Shown: piece by piece, positions 1-8,693 of the stretch | How the letters are laid out: the number at the start of each line of letters is the position of its first letter | Numbering within the stretch: position 1 is the first letter of the stretch | Assembly (NCBI RefSeq): GCF_017356015.1 | Contig: NZ_JAFIQV010000058.1 | Span: forward strand, 1-33,875 | Direction: 5' to 3' | Length of the DNA stretch: 33,875 nucleotides | Origin: Azospirillum sp. SYSU D00513 | Lineage (GTDB): Bacteria; Pseudomonadota; Alphaproteobacteria; Azospirillales; Azospirillaceae | The notes under the pieces: model-generated | The model's input: the letters and a program-made list of their open reading frames with translations, nothing else | Database searches by the model: none | What the model was told of the DNA's origin: nothing | Translations under genes and position numbers: made by a program

Positions 1-1
1 A

Positions 2-85
2 ACCATGCAGCGGGGATACGAACGTTTCGCCGCCATTCACGAAGGCTACAAGCTTGCTGCGGCGCAAAATGTGTGCAAGCCGTAG
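2..85 (+). CDS. C-terminal tail of a gene cut by the window edge
   Basis: An open frame enters from the left edge and stops at TAG 83-85. It reads roughly 27 residues ending in KLAAAQNVCKP, with ordinary composition (RGYERFAAIHEGYK). No family can be recognised from so short a tail, and it could be a chance open frame. A palindromic repeat begins within 50 bases downstream, as is common after a gene end. Confidence 0.3.
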   Translation, partial: TMQRGYERFAAIHEGYKLAAAQNVCKP

Positions 86-123
86 CCCCAGCGGGGAGAG
101 GGAGAAAACGGCCGTCAAAGTTA

Positions 124-212
124 GCGCCCATGCGCGGACGCGGGGATCCAGAACGCCGCAGAACGGACCCTCTGGAAAAGTCCTGGACCCCCGCTTTCGC
201 GGGGGTGACGGC
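124..212. repeat. REP-like two-arm palindromic repeat
   Basis: The right arm holds a perfect inverted repeat, ACCCCCGC (187-194), loop TTTC, GCGGGGGT (199-206), flanked by TCCTGG and GACGG. The left arm (about 126-154) has the matching partner pattern GCGGGGATCCAG. Read on the minus strand this is the familiar arrangement GTCACCCCCGCGAAAGCGGG, GTCCAGG, then CTGGATCCCCGCG, seen as scattered intergenic repeats in many proteobacteria. It lies between genes and encodes nothing evident. Confidence 0.6.
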
Positions 213-464
213 TAAGTGGTTGTTTTTCCTTCAAGCTGTTGCACAGTGAGGGCTGTTTCCGGGTGCAATTCACCCGCCTTTGGCGGCCCGGCCGTCGCCG
301 CCCGGAATCCGCCTGCTGAAATTGAGGGGCTGGCCCGTCCGGGCCGGGGGTGTCGGCGTGATTCGGCACTTCACTCCGGACCCGCGCTCGCCTTATTAAA
401 ACGGCGTAGTGCACATGGCGGACCGCGCCTGGCGGTCGGCCCCGATGGAAAAGGGACGCCTTCC

Positions 465-3400
465 GTGATACCGCGCCTCAGCAGCCTGGCCGAATGCTCG
501 CCCCTGGTCCGCGACCTGCTGGCGGAGTTGCGGGCGGGCGGGTTCCGGGGCGACCTGTCGGTGGCCTCCGGCGACCGCGTCGTGCTGGCGACCGACAACT
601 CCATCTACCAGGTGACGCCCGAGGCGCTGGTCTTCCCGCGCGAGGTCGAGGACATCGCACTCGTCGCCCGCACCCTGGCCGAGCCGCGCTTCGCCGGCGT
701 CGTGGTGCGCCCGCGCGGCGGCGGGACGGGCACCAACGGGCAGTCCCTGGGCGAGGGCGTCGTGGTGGACGTGTCCCGCCACATGAACCGCATCCTGGAG
801 ATCAACGCGGCGGAGGGCTGGGTCCGCGTGCAGGCGGGGGTGGTGAAGGACCAGCTGAACGCGGCACTGCTGCCGCACGGCATGTTCTTCGCGCCGGAGC
901 TGTCCACCTCCAACCGCGCCACCATCGGCGGCATGATCTCCACCGACGCCAGCGGGCAGGGCTCCTGCCTCTACGGCAAGACGCGCGACCATGTGCTGGA
1001 GCTGACGGCCGTGCTGATGGACGGCGCCGTCTTCACCTCGCGCCCCGTCGATGACGCCGAGCTGGCCGCGCTGCAGGCGCGCGCCGACCGGGTCGGAGAG
1101 GTGCACCGGGTGGTGGACCGCGTCCAGCGCGAGAACGCCGCCCTGATCGAGGAGCGCTTCCCCAAGCTGAACCGCTGCCTGACCGGCTACGACCTCGCCC
1201 ACATCCGGGGCGCGGACGGGCGGTTCAACCTGAACTCCGTGCTCTGCGGGTCGGAGGGGACGCTGGGCTTCATCGCCGAGGCGAAGCTGCGCATCCTGCC
1301 GATCCCGCGCGTCTCGACGCTCGTGAACCTGCGCTACGCGAGCTTCGACGCGGCGCTGCGCGACGCCGGCAACCTCGTCGCCTTCAAGGCGGCCTCGATC
1401 GAGACGGTCGATTCCAAGGTGCTGGGCCTCGCCCGCGGGGACATCGTCTGGCACAAGGTGAAGGACTATTTCCCGGACGAGCCGGGCGAGACGGTGCTGG
1501 GCATCAACCTGGTGGAGTTCGTCGGCGACGACCCGGACTCGGTCGCGGCGGCGGTGGCCCGGCTGACCGGATTCCTGGACGGGGAAGGGCGGGCCAAGGG
1601 GCGGCTCGGCTACACGCTGGCCCATGGCGGGGCGGTGGACAGCATCTGGGAGATGCGCAAGAAGTCCGTCGGGCTGCTGGGCAAGGTGCAGGGGCGCAAG
1701 CGCCCCATCCCCTTCGTCGAGGACACCGCCGTCCCGCCGGAATCGCTCGCCGACTACATCGCGGAGTTCCGCGCCGCGCTGGACCGCCGGGGGCTGGAAT
1801 ACGGCATGTTCGGCCATGTGGACGCGGGCGTGCTGCACGTCCGCCCGGCGCTGGACCTGAAGGACCCGGCGCAGGAGCCGATGATCCGCGAGATCACCGA
1901 GGAGGTGGTGGCGCTGACCATGCGCTACGGCGGGCTGCTGTGGGGCGAGCACGGTAAGGGCATGCGGTCGGAGTTCGTGCCGCGCTTCTTCGGGCCGCTC
2001 TACCCCTGCCTCGCCGACATCAAGCGCGCCTTCGACCCGCGCGACCAGATCAACCCCGGCAAGATCGCCTCGGCCAAGGGGGAGGACCTGCTGCGCGTGG
2101 ACAACGTGCCCCTGCGCGGCCAGCTCGACCGCGTCATTCCGGAGCCGGTGCGCGAGCGCTACGACGAGGCCCTGCACTGCAACGGCAACGGCGCCTGCTA
2201 CAACTACGACGCCGACGACGCCATGTGCCCGAGCTGGAAGGCGACGCGGGAGCGTCGCCATTCGCCGAAGGGCCGTTCCGCCCTGGTGCGGGAATGGCTG
2301 CGGCTGCTGTCGGAGGCCGGCGTCGATGCCGGGGCGGAGAGCGACCGCCTGCGCGAGCGGCCAGCATGGGCCGGACTGGCCGGGCGGCTGCGCAACACGC
2401 TGGCGGCGCGCCGGGGCGACGGGGACTTCTCCCACGTGGTGAAGGAGGCGATGGACGGCTGCCTCGCCTGCAAGTCCTGCACGGGGCAGTGCCCGATCAA
2501 GGTGGACGTGCCGAGCTTCCGCGCGAAGTTCCTGGAGCTGTACCACGGCCGCTACCTGCGCCGCCCGCGCGACCACATCGTCGGCGCCCTGGAGGACATG
2601 CTGCCCCATGTGCGGCGCGTCTCCGGCCTGTACAACGCGGTGATCGGCAGCGGCCTGGGCCGGCAGGCGATGTGGTGGCTCGGCCTCGCCGACACGCCGC
2701 GCCTGTCGCCCGTGGACCTGGATTCCGCCCTGCGCGCGCGCGGTGTCGCCACCGCCACGCCCGAGGCGCTGGCCGGGCTGGACGCCGACGCCCGGGCGCG
2801 CAGCGTCGTGCTGGTGCAGGACGCCTTCACCAGCAGCTTCGAGGCACCGCTGGTGGTGGCGCTGGTGGAGCTGATCCAATCGCTGGGCTTCACCCCCTGG
2901 CTGGCGCCCTTCCGCGCCAACGGCAAGGCCCTGCACGTGCACGGCTTCCTCGGCCGCTTCCGCCGGGTGGCCGAGCGCAACGCCGCGGCCTTGCGCGCGC
3001 TGGCCGCGTCGGGCGTGCCGCTGGTGGGGGTGGACCCGTCCATCACCCTGACCTACCGGTCGGAATACCCGCAGGCGCTGGGGGCGGAGGACAGCCCGCG
3101 CGTGCTGCTGATCCAGGAATGGCTGGCCGCCAACCTGAACCGCATCCCCGCCCGAGCGGGCGGGACCGGCGGCGCCGGGGGCGAAGTGACGCTGCTGCCC
3201 CACTGCACCGAGCGCACCAACGCCACCGCCTCGCTCGCCGACTGGAGCCGAGTCTTCGCCCATTTCGGCGTGACCCTGCGCATCGCCCAGACCGGCTGCT
3301 GCGGCATGGCCGGCACCTATGGGCACGAGGTCGAGCATCTGGATACCTCGCGCCGCATCTATGATTCGAGCTGGCGCCTGCGGCTGGACTCCGCGATGCC

Positions 3401-3548
3401 CGGCGAGGTCATGATGGCGACCGGCTACAGCTGCCGCAGCCAGGTGGCGCGCTTCGGCGACGTCCGGCTGGAACACCCGGTGCAGATCCTGCTGCGGCAG
3501 CTGCGGGCGGGTGGAGCCGTGGTGGAGGAAAGGCGTGCGGCGGAGTAG
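465..3548 (+). CDS. ydiJ: FAD-linked oxidase with C-terminal Fe-S and CCG domains, YdiJ-type (probable D-2-hydroxyacid dehydrogenase)
   Basis: A 1027-residue protein, about the length of E. coli YdiJ. The N-terminal half is a PCMH-type FAD domain (PRGGGTGTNGQSLGEG near residue 81) followed by an FAD-oxidase C domain (FGHVDAGVLHVRP near 449, EHGKGMRSEF near 495). The C-terminal half carries cysteine clusters CNGNGACYN (near 572) and CLACKSCTGQCP (near 666), typical of 4Fe-4S binding, and glycolate-oxidase-like motifs HCTERTN (near 913) and TGCCGMAGT (near 943). Such enzymes oxidise D-2-hydroxyacids (D-lactate or D-2-hydroxyglutarate) and pass electrons to the respiratory chain; the substrate is not determinable here. 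The GTG at 465 is chosen because AAAAGGGA lies 8 bases upstream and homology begins there. The frame is open to 216 but that part looks non-coding. Appears monocistronic and convergent with higA. Confidence 0.9.
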   Translation: MIPRLSSLAECSPLVRDLLAELRAGGFRGDLSVASGDRVVLATDNSIYQVTPEALVFPREVEDIALVARTLAEPRFAGVVVRPRGGGTGTNGQSLGEGVVVDVSRHMNRILEINAAEGWVRVQAGVVKDQLNAALLPHGMFFAPELSTSNRATIGGMISTDASGQGSCLYGKTRDHVLELTAVLMDGAVFTSRPVDDAELAALQARADRVGEVHRVVDRVQRENAALIEERFPKLNRCLTGYDLAHIRGADGRFNLNSVLCGSEGTLGFIAEAKLRILPIPRVSTLVNLRYASFDAALRDAGNLVAFKAASIETVDSKVLGLARGDIVWHKVKDYFPDEPGETVLGINLVEFVGDDPDSVAAAVARLTGFLDGEGRAKGRLGYTLAHGGAVDSIWEMRKKSVGLLGKVQGRKRPIPFVEDTAVPPESLADYIAEFRAALDRRGLEYGMFGHVDAGVLHVRPALDLKDPAQEPMIREITEEVVALTMRYGGLLWGEHGKGMRSEFVPRFFGPLYPCLADIKRAFDPRDQINPGKIASAKGEDLLRVDNVPLRGQLDRVIPEPVRERYDEALHCNGNGACYNYDADDAMCPSWKATRERRHSPKGRSALVREWLRLLSEAGVDAGAESDRLRERPAWAGLAGRLRNTLAARRGDGDFSHVVKEAMDGCLACKSCTGQCPIKVDVPSFRAKFLELYHGRYLRRPRDHIVGALEDMLPHVRRVSGLYNAVIGSGLGRQAMWWLGLADTPRLSPVDLDSALRARGVATATPEALAGLDADARARSVVLVQDAFTSSFEAPLVVALVELIQSLGFTPWLAPFRANGKALHVHGFLGRFRRVAERNAAALRALAASGVPLVGVDPSITLTYRSEYPQALGAEDSPRVLLIQEWLAANLNRIPARAGGTGGAGGEVTLLPHCTERTNATASLADWSRVFAHFGVTLRIAQTGCCGMAGTYGHEVEHLDTSRRIYDSSWRLRLDSAMPGEVMMATGYSCRSQVARFGDVRLEHPVQILLRQLRAGGAVVEERRAAE

Positions 3549-3573
3549 GGAACGGCGTTCCTTACACCGCGCT

Positions 3574-3903
3574 TCAAGACAGTCCGGGCTGTGGCTCGGA
3601 CGCCTTGCCCCTGAAGGGCGCGACCTGGATTTCGCCTTCCCGTTTCCGGGTTTGAGCGATGTCGTAGCTGTTCTGCATGCGCATCAGCGTATCCATGGAG
3701 ACGCCGAAAGCCTTTTCGATCCGGAGAGCCATCTCCGGCGACAGGGAGGCGCGCTCGTTCAGCAGTGCCGAGAGGGCAGCGCGAGTGACGCCCAAAGCCT
3801 GGGCGGCTTCGGTCACCGAAATCTCGAGCGGTTCGATGATTTCGGTCTTCACAAAACCACCGGGATGGGCCGGGCTCATCATGCGATAGTTCGTGTCGGC
3901 CAT
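3574..3903 (-). CDS. higA: HigA-type antitoxin, XRE-family HTH
   Basis: A 109-residue antitoxin of the HigA/VapI group. The signature PAHPGGFVKTEIIEPLEISV near the N terminus is followed by an XRE helix-turn-helix (AAQALGVTRAALSALLNERA, about residues 32-55) and the usual SPEMALRIEKAFGVSMDTLM helix. In the family it neutralises the HigB mRNA interferase and represses its own operon. ATG at 3903 is preferred because GAAGGGA lies just upstream; a TTG at 3918 is also in frame. It follows the higB remnant by 11 bases, the usual toxin-first order. The antitoxin is intact although the toxin frame is broken. Confidence 0.9.
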   Translation of the reverse strand: MADTNYRMMSPAHPGGFVKTEIIEPLEISVTEAAQALGVTRAALSALLNERASLSPEMALRIEKAFGVSMDTLMRMQNSYDIAQTRKREGEIQVAPFRGKASEPQPGLS

Positions 3904-3914
3904 GGCGTTTCCCT

Positions 3915-4204
3915 TCAATGATAGTCTTCATAGTCGAGATCGATGATTTCGATCTCGGTTTGATCGATCAGAAATGTGATGCGCCAATTCCGGCTCACGC
4001 TCAGGCTCCAGGTCCCCTTGCGCTCGCCTGTGAGCTGATGGGCCTTCCAGCTTGGACGTTCCGCAATTCCTTCTCCCTCTCCATGTCCTGAAGAAAGGAA
4101 AGGATTTTGCGGATCTTATCGACGAGCGCGTGCTGGAGCCCGGATGTGTCGTCGGCTTCAATCAGCCGCCGCAATCCTTTGTGCTTCACGCTTCTGATCT
4201 TCAT
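3915..4204 (-). pseudogene. higB: HigB-type (RelE superfamily) toxin, frameshifted
   Basis: The first 51 codons from ATG 4204 read MKIRSVKHKGLRRLIEADDT and onward to ELRNVQ, a typical HigB start. The frame then continues into unrelated sequence. The -1 frame, entered near 4050, supplies the missing family C terminus: SWKAHQLTGERKGTWSLSVS, then RNWRITFLIDQ and a DLDYEDYH end with TGA at 3915. Restoring one base gives a 96-residue protein, the normal HigB length, so a single-base deletion explains everything. No obvious slippery heptamer is at the junction, so inactivation is likelier than programmed frameshifting; a sequencing error is possible. HigB enzymes cleave ribosome-bound mRNA; this allele should not make active toxin. 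Confidence 0.85.
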
Positions 4205-4703
4205 CGGAAAGCACGCTCACCGGGCGCTGTAAACCGTCAAGCGACACTATACGCTCTTGGAATGCATTTTCCGAGTTCGTATTTCGGTCTTTTCAGGAAA
4301 TACCATCAGCCCAGGCCTTTTCCATGCGCACCCTGTAAGGGTTCGCAGGCACCGCCAACGCAGGCCTTCTGCCATTCTGCCGTTGGCGCCGCTGCTTGAG
4401 CCCAGGGGGGATTGTGGCGCCACGGGGGCCGTCCTCATTCCGCCTCACCGTCGGGCGGCCCCCGGTTTTTCAGTCATGCGCTGATGCACCTGTGAGATCT
4501 GACAGGCTGCCCGGTGTGGTGGCGGCTTTTATCGTGATGGACGGCGGTGGACGCTCCGTCCTGGCGAACAGACCGTTAACCGCTGGAGGGCCGCCCTTTC
4601 TCACCTGAGGGCGGTTCTCGCCGCTGCCTTGGTCGTGGCCCACCGCGTGGTGTAGGAACTGAGTTCGCGTGCCAATGCCAAGCGGGCTGTCAGCCGCCAA
4701 TGA
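4205..4703. other. Gene-poor gap between higBA and the HxlR gene
   Basis: About 500 bases in which no frame has convincing protein character or a good ribosome binding site. It contains a terminator-like hairpin (listed separately) and a self-complementary GGCGCC pair near 4385 and 4416. The stretch could be decayed mobile DNA, but no transposase similarity could be recognised. Confidence 0.5.
4423..4470 (+). terminator. Terminator-like hairpin with T tract, no obvious gene upstream
   Basis: CGGGGGCCG (4423-4431) pairs perfectly with CGGCCCCCG (4456-4464) across a 24-base loop, followed by GTTTTT (4465-4470). The orientation is plus strand, but no plus-strand gene precedes it, so it would end an unannotated transcript or be a relic. 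The long loop weakens the call. Confidence 0.4.
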
Positions 4704-5147
4704 TCAGGTCTTCTTCACCTCGGTATCGTTCCAACCCAGAGAGCGGCCGTCTTCTGCGATTAATTCGAGGCGCGCGACCGGAGCGCCTGATCCCCTTTCC
4801 ACCAAAGCGGACCGTGGCTCATCCGCGCTATAAAGATGATCTTCACTCCATTGGCGCAGAGCGACGATTACGAGAAACAGGCCACGCCCTTTCTCGGTCA
4901 GAACATATTCGCGGTAGGCACTGCCGTCCGAGGCCGGTGCGGTTTCCAGAATGCCGCGCTCTGTCAGGTCACGCAGCCGGGTCGCGAGCATTCCCTTGGC
5001 GATGCCAAGGCCCGTCTGAAACTCGCTGAAACGCCGGACTCCGTCGAAGGCGTCACGGATGATCAGCAGCGACCACCAGTCGCCAATGACGTCGAGCGCC
5101 CGCGCAACTGGGCATCCGGCGTCCCATAAGCTGACCCTTTTGACCAT
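4704..5147 (-). CDS. HxlR-family winged-helix transcriptional regulator
   Basis: A 147-residue HxlR/MarR-like regulator. The family pattern is clear: CPVARALDVIGDWWSLLIIR near residues 13-32 with the conserved early cysteine, RRFSEFQTGLGIAKGMLATR as the recognition region, then the wing LTERGILETAPASDGSAYRE. ATG 5147 is chosen over an upstream in-frame TTG (5171) because AGGGGAGA sits about 10 bases before it. Divergently transcribed from an MFS transporter with a perfect palindrome between them, so it probably represses that transporter and itself. The early cysteine may sense electrophiles or oxidants, as in YodB/HypR relatives; that is inference. Confidence 0.9.
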   Translation of the reverse strand: MVKRVSLWDAGCPVARALDVIGDWWSLLIIRDAFDGVRRFSEFQTGLGIAKGMLATRLRDLTERGILETAPASDGSAYREYVLTEKGRGLFLVIVALRQWSEDHLYSADEPRSALVERGSGAPVARLELIAEDGRSLGWNDTEVKKT

Positions 5148-5175
5148 GACATCCGATCTCCCCTGGCTCAATCTG

Positions 5176-5190
5176 GTTCTAACGTAGAAC
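5176..5190. promoter_or_regulatory. Perfect palindrome, probable HxlR operator
   Basis: GTTCTA-ACG-TAGAAC is a perfect 6-3-6 inverted repeat in the 106-base divergent spacer between the HxlR gene and the MFS gene. It lies 28 bases upstream of the regulator start and 63 bases upstream of the transporter start, as expected for autorepression and control of the neighbour. Confidence 0.65.
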
Positions 5191-5253
5191 TAGAATCGCA
5201 ACCCGACAAGTGGTCTTATTTTGGAACACGTCCGATCATGAGAAGGGGCTGCC

Positions 5254-6516
5254 ATGCGGCACGAGGACGAAAGCCAGACAAAACATCAACCTGGTGGTGG
5301 GATGCCAAGGATCACGATGCTGATCTTCGCCCTAGCCGCAGGGTTGAGCGTCGCAAACATCTACTATGCCCAGCCACTGCTCGACGCGATCGCACAGGAT
5401 TTCGGCATGTCTCATGCGAGCGTCGGCCTCGTCGTGACGCTGACGCAGATTGGTTATGGGCTAGGGCTGATTTTCATCGTGCCACTTGGTGATCTGGTCG
5501 ATCGCCGCCGTCTCATCCTCAGCCAAGGCATTCTGTCCGTCTTCGCGTTGGCCGCCGTCGCGACGGCGAGGACAGAGGCGGTCCTGCTTGCCAGCATGGT
5601 GGCGATGGGGTTGCTGGCCGTGGTCGTTCAAGTGCTGGTATCCTTCGCCGCCACACTGGCATCGCCCACCGAACGCGGCAAAGTGGTCGGCATGGTGACG
5701 AGCGGTGTGGTGATCGGGATTCTGGCCGCCCGCTTCGTCGCCGGGGTGCTCGCCGATCTCGGCGGCTGGCGAGCGGTTTACATAACCTCGGCCGTCATCA
5801 CGCTCGTCATGGTTGGCCTGCTGCTGCGTGCCCTGCCACGCCAGCTTTCACCAGACAGTTCCGACACCTACGCCGCCACGCTGCGCTCTATTCCGGCCCT
5901 TTTCCTCTCTGACCGAGTGTTGTTGGTTCGCGGCATTCTCGCCCTGTTAAGCTTCGCGGCATTCAGCACCTTCTGGACCGCACTCGCGCTGCCACTCAGT
6001 GCGGCGCCCTTCTCCTACTCCCATACGCAGATTGGCGTTTTTGGCCTGATCGGCATGGCGGGCGCGATCGCGGCGAGCGGTGCGGGCCGTCTCGCGGATC
6101 GTGGTTATGGGCAATGGACAACGGGCTTGTCCCTTGCTCTCCTGCTGGCGTCGTGGGGACTGATCGCCCTTCTGCCATGGTCAGTACCCCACCTGCTGAT
6201 TGGCGTCGTTCTGCTCGATCTTGCTGTACAAGCCGTCCATGTCACCAACCAGAGCATCATTTTTGAACGGCACCCCGAGGCGTGCAGCCGCCTCGTCGGC
6301 GGCTACATGGTGTTCTATTCCCTTGGCAGCGCCACAGGAGCCATCGCCGCAACCGTTACCTACGCCCAACTCGGATGGTTTGGAGTTTCTGCGTTGGGGG
6401 TGACGTTCAGCGCCTTCGCGTTGCTGACTTGGGCCGCCACGCGCCGCCTGCCGGTCGAAGAGGGTGGCAGCGGTCCTTTTGGGAAGGGAGCCTCGATAAA
6501 GTTGGATGCGCGTTGA
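5254..6516 (+). CDS. MFS transporter, probable efflux pump
   Basis: A 420-residue major facilitator with about 12 hydrophobic segments. After a short hydrophilic N terminus comes LSVANIYYAQPLLDAIAQDF, a hallmark of a drug/metabolite efflux subgroup, and the loop 2-3 motif GDLVDRRRLILSQG (motif A type, near residue 80). The start at 5254 has AGAAGGGG six bases upstream; an alternative ATG at 5302 (MPRITML) would remove the hydrophilic tail. It acts in the inner membrane by proton antiport, as known for the family; the substrate is unknown. The divergent HxlR gene and shared operator suggest inducible expression by a toxic compound. Confidence 0.9.
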   Translation: MRHEDESQTKHQPGGGMPRITMLIFALAAGLSVANIYYAQPLLDAIAQDFGMSHASVGLVVTLTQIGYGLGLIFIVPLGDLVDRRRLILSQGILSVFALAAVATARTEAVLLASMVAMGLLAVVVQVLVSFAATLASPTERGKVVGMVTSGVVIGILAARFVAGVLADLGGWRAVYITSAVITLVMVGLLLRALPRQLSPDSSDTYAATLRSIPALFLSDRVLLVRGILALLSFAAFSTFWTALALPLSAAPFSYSHTQIGVFGLIGMAGAIAASGAGRLADRGYGQWTTGLSLALLLASWGLIALLPWSVPHLLIGVVLLDLAVQAVHVTNQSIIFERHPEACSRLVGGYMVFYSLGSATGAIAATVTYAQLGWFGVSALGVTFSAFALLTWAATRRLPVEEGGSGPFGKGASIKLDAR

Positions 6517-6696
6517 TGCCGACCGACTCTCCGCGCCGCGTCCATGAACCCCGTTCATCGTTTCATGCGCTTTCCAGCCTCTAATCGCTGGACCGCGCAT
6601 GCGGTAAATCCAAGAATGGCCCCCAGCCGTTCCGGCAGCCTCGGCTGTTGGCCGATCAGGCAGCCGGAACCGGACAACGCGTGATGGAGAAGGACC

Positions 6697-7089
6697 ATGG
6701 ACATCAAGCGAAACGGCTCACGGCCATCCGGCCGGGGGCCGGACGAGTATTTCACCGGGGCGGTTCGCATCGATCCGCTGTTCCAGGAGCCGGCGCGGGC
6801 CGCCGGGGCGAGCGTGACGTTCGAGCCCGGGGCGCGCACCGCATGGCACACGCACCCGCTGGGGCAGACGATCATCGTCACGTCCGGCCTGGGCTGGGCG
6901 CAGCGCGAGGGCGGGCCGGTGGAGGAAATCCGGCCGGGGGACGTGGTCTGGTTCCCGCCCGGCGAGAAGCACTGGCACGGCGCCACGGCGGCCACGGCCA
7001 TGACCCACATCGCCATCCAGGAGCAACTCGACGGCAAAACCGTGGACTGGCTGGAGCCGGTCAGCGAGGAGCAGTACCGGGCCGGCTGA
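6697..7089 (+). CDS. Cupin-domain protein (cytoplasmic)
   Basis: A 130-residue single-domain cupin. Motif 1 TAWHTHPLGQTIIVTSGLGW (about residues 48-67) and motif 2 GDVVWFPPGEKHWHG (about 84-98) supply metal-binding histidines. GGAGAAGGACC lies directly before the ATG. It is a close paralogue of the secreted cupin at 11212-11688, sharing ARTAWHTHP, the GDVVW/HWHGAT block and the xxxDW ending, but without a signal peptide. Similar small cupins sit next to carboxymuconolactone-decarboxylase-like genes, suggesting a role with quinones or reactive carbonyls; no specific reaction can be assigned. Confidence 0.88.
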   Translation: MDIKRNGSRPSGRGPDEYFTGAVRIDPLFQEPARAAGASVTFEPGARTAWHTHPLGQTIIVTSGLGWAQREGGPVEEIRPGDVVWFPPGEKHWHGATAATAMTHIAIQEQLDGKTVDWLEPVSEEQYRAG

Positions 7090-7232
7090 CCCCCTGCGAT
7101 GGCTTCATGGGTGATGCAGGAGAAGGTCAGCGGCCTCCCCGCTGTCCTGACCGTCGTTGGGAGCGTCCATGCCTCCGCGCAGTCTGGCCCGGCACACGGA
7201 CGGCCAACGGAGACGGAGCGTTGCCGTGCACG

Positions 7233-7916
7233 TCAATTTGGCCGGAAGGAGCGAAACAGAGCCTGAAGGGACGCGGACGAACCATCATACCCGCCGACGA
7301 GCCTTGCGATAGCCTCATCATCTTGCAGCGCGCGCTTGCTCAAGCCATCGACGACGCCGGGCCTGTCGGCGGGTTCGTCGGGAGGGCTTAGCTTTACGGT
7401 CAGGTCAAAATACTCGATCTCCAAGCGATAGCCTTGGATATGGCGCCGCCAGCCCTCCCAGAGTTCCGGAGCAAGTTCCTCGAGCCGCCAGCCGTCCGCT
7501 GGTTCGTTCGCCAGCACCAAGTCACCGATTTGCGCTTGCAGTGCGTCGTCGTCCATGAACTCGACGCGGCCACGTATGACGAGATTGATGTAGTTGTAGG
7601 TAGGAGCGGTCCGGCTGCGATCCGGCTTGTCGCCCGGAAAGCTCGCGGTGAACCAACTTGGCGAGATCGCGGCGCCGGGGCCATGCACCACCACCGTGAT
7701 GGGTGTTCCGGGCGTCATCGACGCCGCAATCTGGTTGGCTCGCGCCAAGTGAAATTCGACGGCGTCGGCAGCGTTGCGTCCATGACGGAAGGTGAGGGGG
7801 GCTTGCGCGACAATCGGACCTTCGTCACCGTTTGCCGTTATCGTTGCGAACGGAAAGGTTTCCACCATGGCCCGCACGAGAGCCGGATCGGTTTGCTTGT
7901 ACTCCGCGTAGTGCAT
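7233..7916 (-). CDS. FMN-binding split-barrel protein, PaiB-type
   Basis: A 227-residue PaiB/Vpar_1526-family protein. The start MHYAEYKQTDPALVRAMVET resembles the family N terminus (MYxPxxF...), and the core has the split-barrel features FATITANGDEGPIVAQAPLT, GPGAAISPSWFTASF and PTYNYINLVIRGRVEF. The C-terminal helices include GYRLEIEYFDLTVKLS and KRALQDDEAIARL. Family members bind FMN; B. subtilis PaiB affects sporulation and protease genes, so regulator is the traditional name though a direct DNA role is uncertain. Convergent with the upstream cupin. It stands alone on its strand. Confidence 0.85.
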   Translation of the reverse strand: MHYAEYKQTDPALVRAMVETFPFATITANGDEGPIVAQAPLTFRHGRNAADAVEFHLARANQIAASMTPGTPITVVVHGPGAAISPSWFTASFPGDKPDRSRTAPTYNYINLVIRGRVEFMDDDALQAQIGDLVLANEPADGWRLEELAPELWEGWRRHIQGYRLEIEYFDLTVKLSPPDEPADRPGVVDGLSKRALQDDEAIARLVGGYDGSSASLQALFRSFRPN

Positions 7917-8159
7917 TTGCTGGTTTCCTTTTCAACGTGGGTCGAAGAGCAGGCAAAAATTGAAATTCGCGGCCTGATTGCTGAAAGTAGGAGAAAACGC
8001 TTGCGTGGCGGGGCAGCCTGCCTCCGCGCAAAGGGCGCGATTGTCCGCCTTGAAGGGGGGCCTGAAACCTAAGTTCAGTGGTCGGAAGACGCCGGCGCCG
8101 TTGCGTCGGCCCGATCCGGCGACAAGGCTGTCGTGTGTCGCCGGATCAATCCCGGCGCA

Positions 8160-8674
8160 TCAACGCGAACCGATGCGGACGCGAGCCAAGCTTTCACCCA
8201 GCACGACCAAGCTGACACCAAGCAGCGCAATGTCCTTTATGAGAAAGGACCCAAGGAAGCTGAGGAACGGAAATCCACCGGCCGAGGGCTCCCATATCGG
8301 AAGCGCGAGAAGCGTGGATGCCGTTGTCAGGAAGGTAAGGGCGCCGAGCGCGCCGCCGACCAGCCCAGCGCGGACGAACCAGGGCGAAGCGATCAGCAAG
8401 GCTGCGGTGACGAGTTCCGCGACCCCAAGAAGGTAGCTTGTGCCGGCGTAGCCAAAAACCGAATAGAGCCACGCGAGCCACGGCGTCCCACTGATGAGCG
8501 GCTTGAGAGCTTCGATCTCGAACTGCGTGAACTTCAAAATTCCGATCAGGGCCAAGGGGAGAACGGCGCCGGCAAGCGCGACACCGCGACCCGCGGCGAC
8601 AATGCGGCGTGCGAGGGGGGGGCATCTGCGGGAAGCGTGGCTTCGTCCGCGGAGGAAGATGGAAAGCTTAGCAT
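8160..8674 (-). pseudogene. DUF417 (YkgB/RclC-like) membrane protein, frame broken at a C8 tract
   Basis: The body encodes a four-helix DUF417 protein: GVALAGAVLPLALIGILKFT, the family motif FEIEALKPLISGTPWLAWLY, then helices around SYLLGVAELVTAALLIASPW and LGALTFLTTASTLLALPIW. The best start is ATG 8674, with GAGGAG seven bases upstream and a promoter just before. That frame reads MLSFPSSSADEATLPADAPP and then passes a run of eight C residues (minus strand; 8615-8622), after which the DUF417 frame is +1. Nine Cs would join them into a 171-residue protein. The body frame is also open back to an ATG at 8708, but that codon overlaps the predicted -10 box. Frameshift mutation, phase variation or sequencing error are all possible. 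E. coli RclC acts in reactive-chlorine resistance. Confidence 0.7.
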
Positions 8675-8693
8675 GGGATGGCTCCTCGAATTT

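Noticed and set aside
396..3476. Very long open frame on the minus strand opposite the FAD/Fe-S oxidoreductase
   Set aside because: It is the mirror of a strongly GC-biased gene; its translation is rich in His, Arg, Gln and Ala and matches no family.
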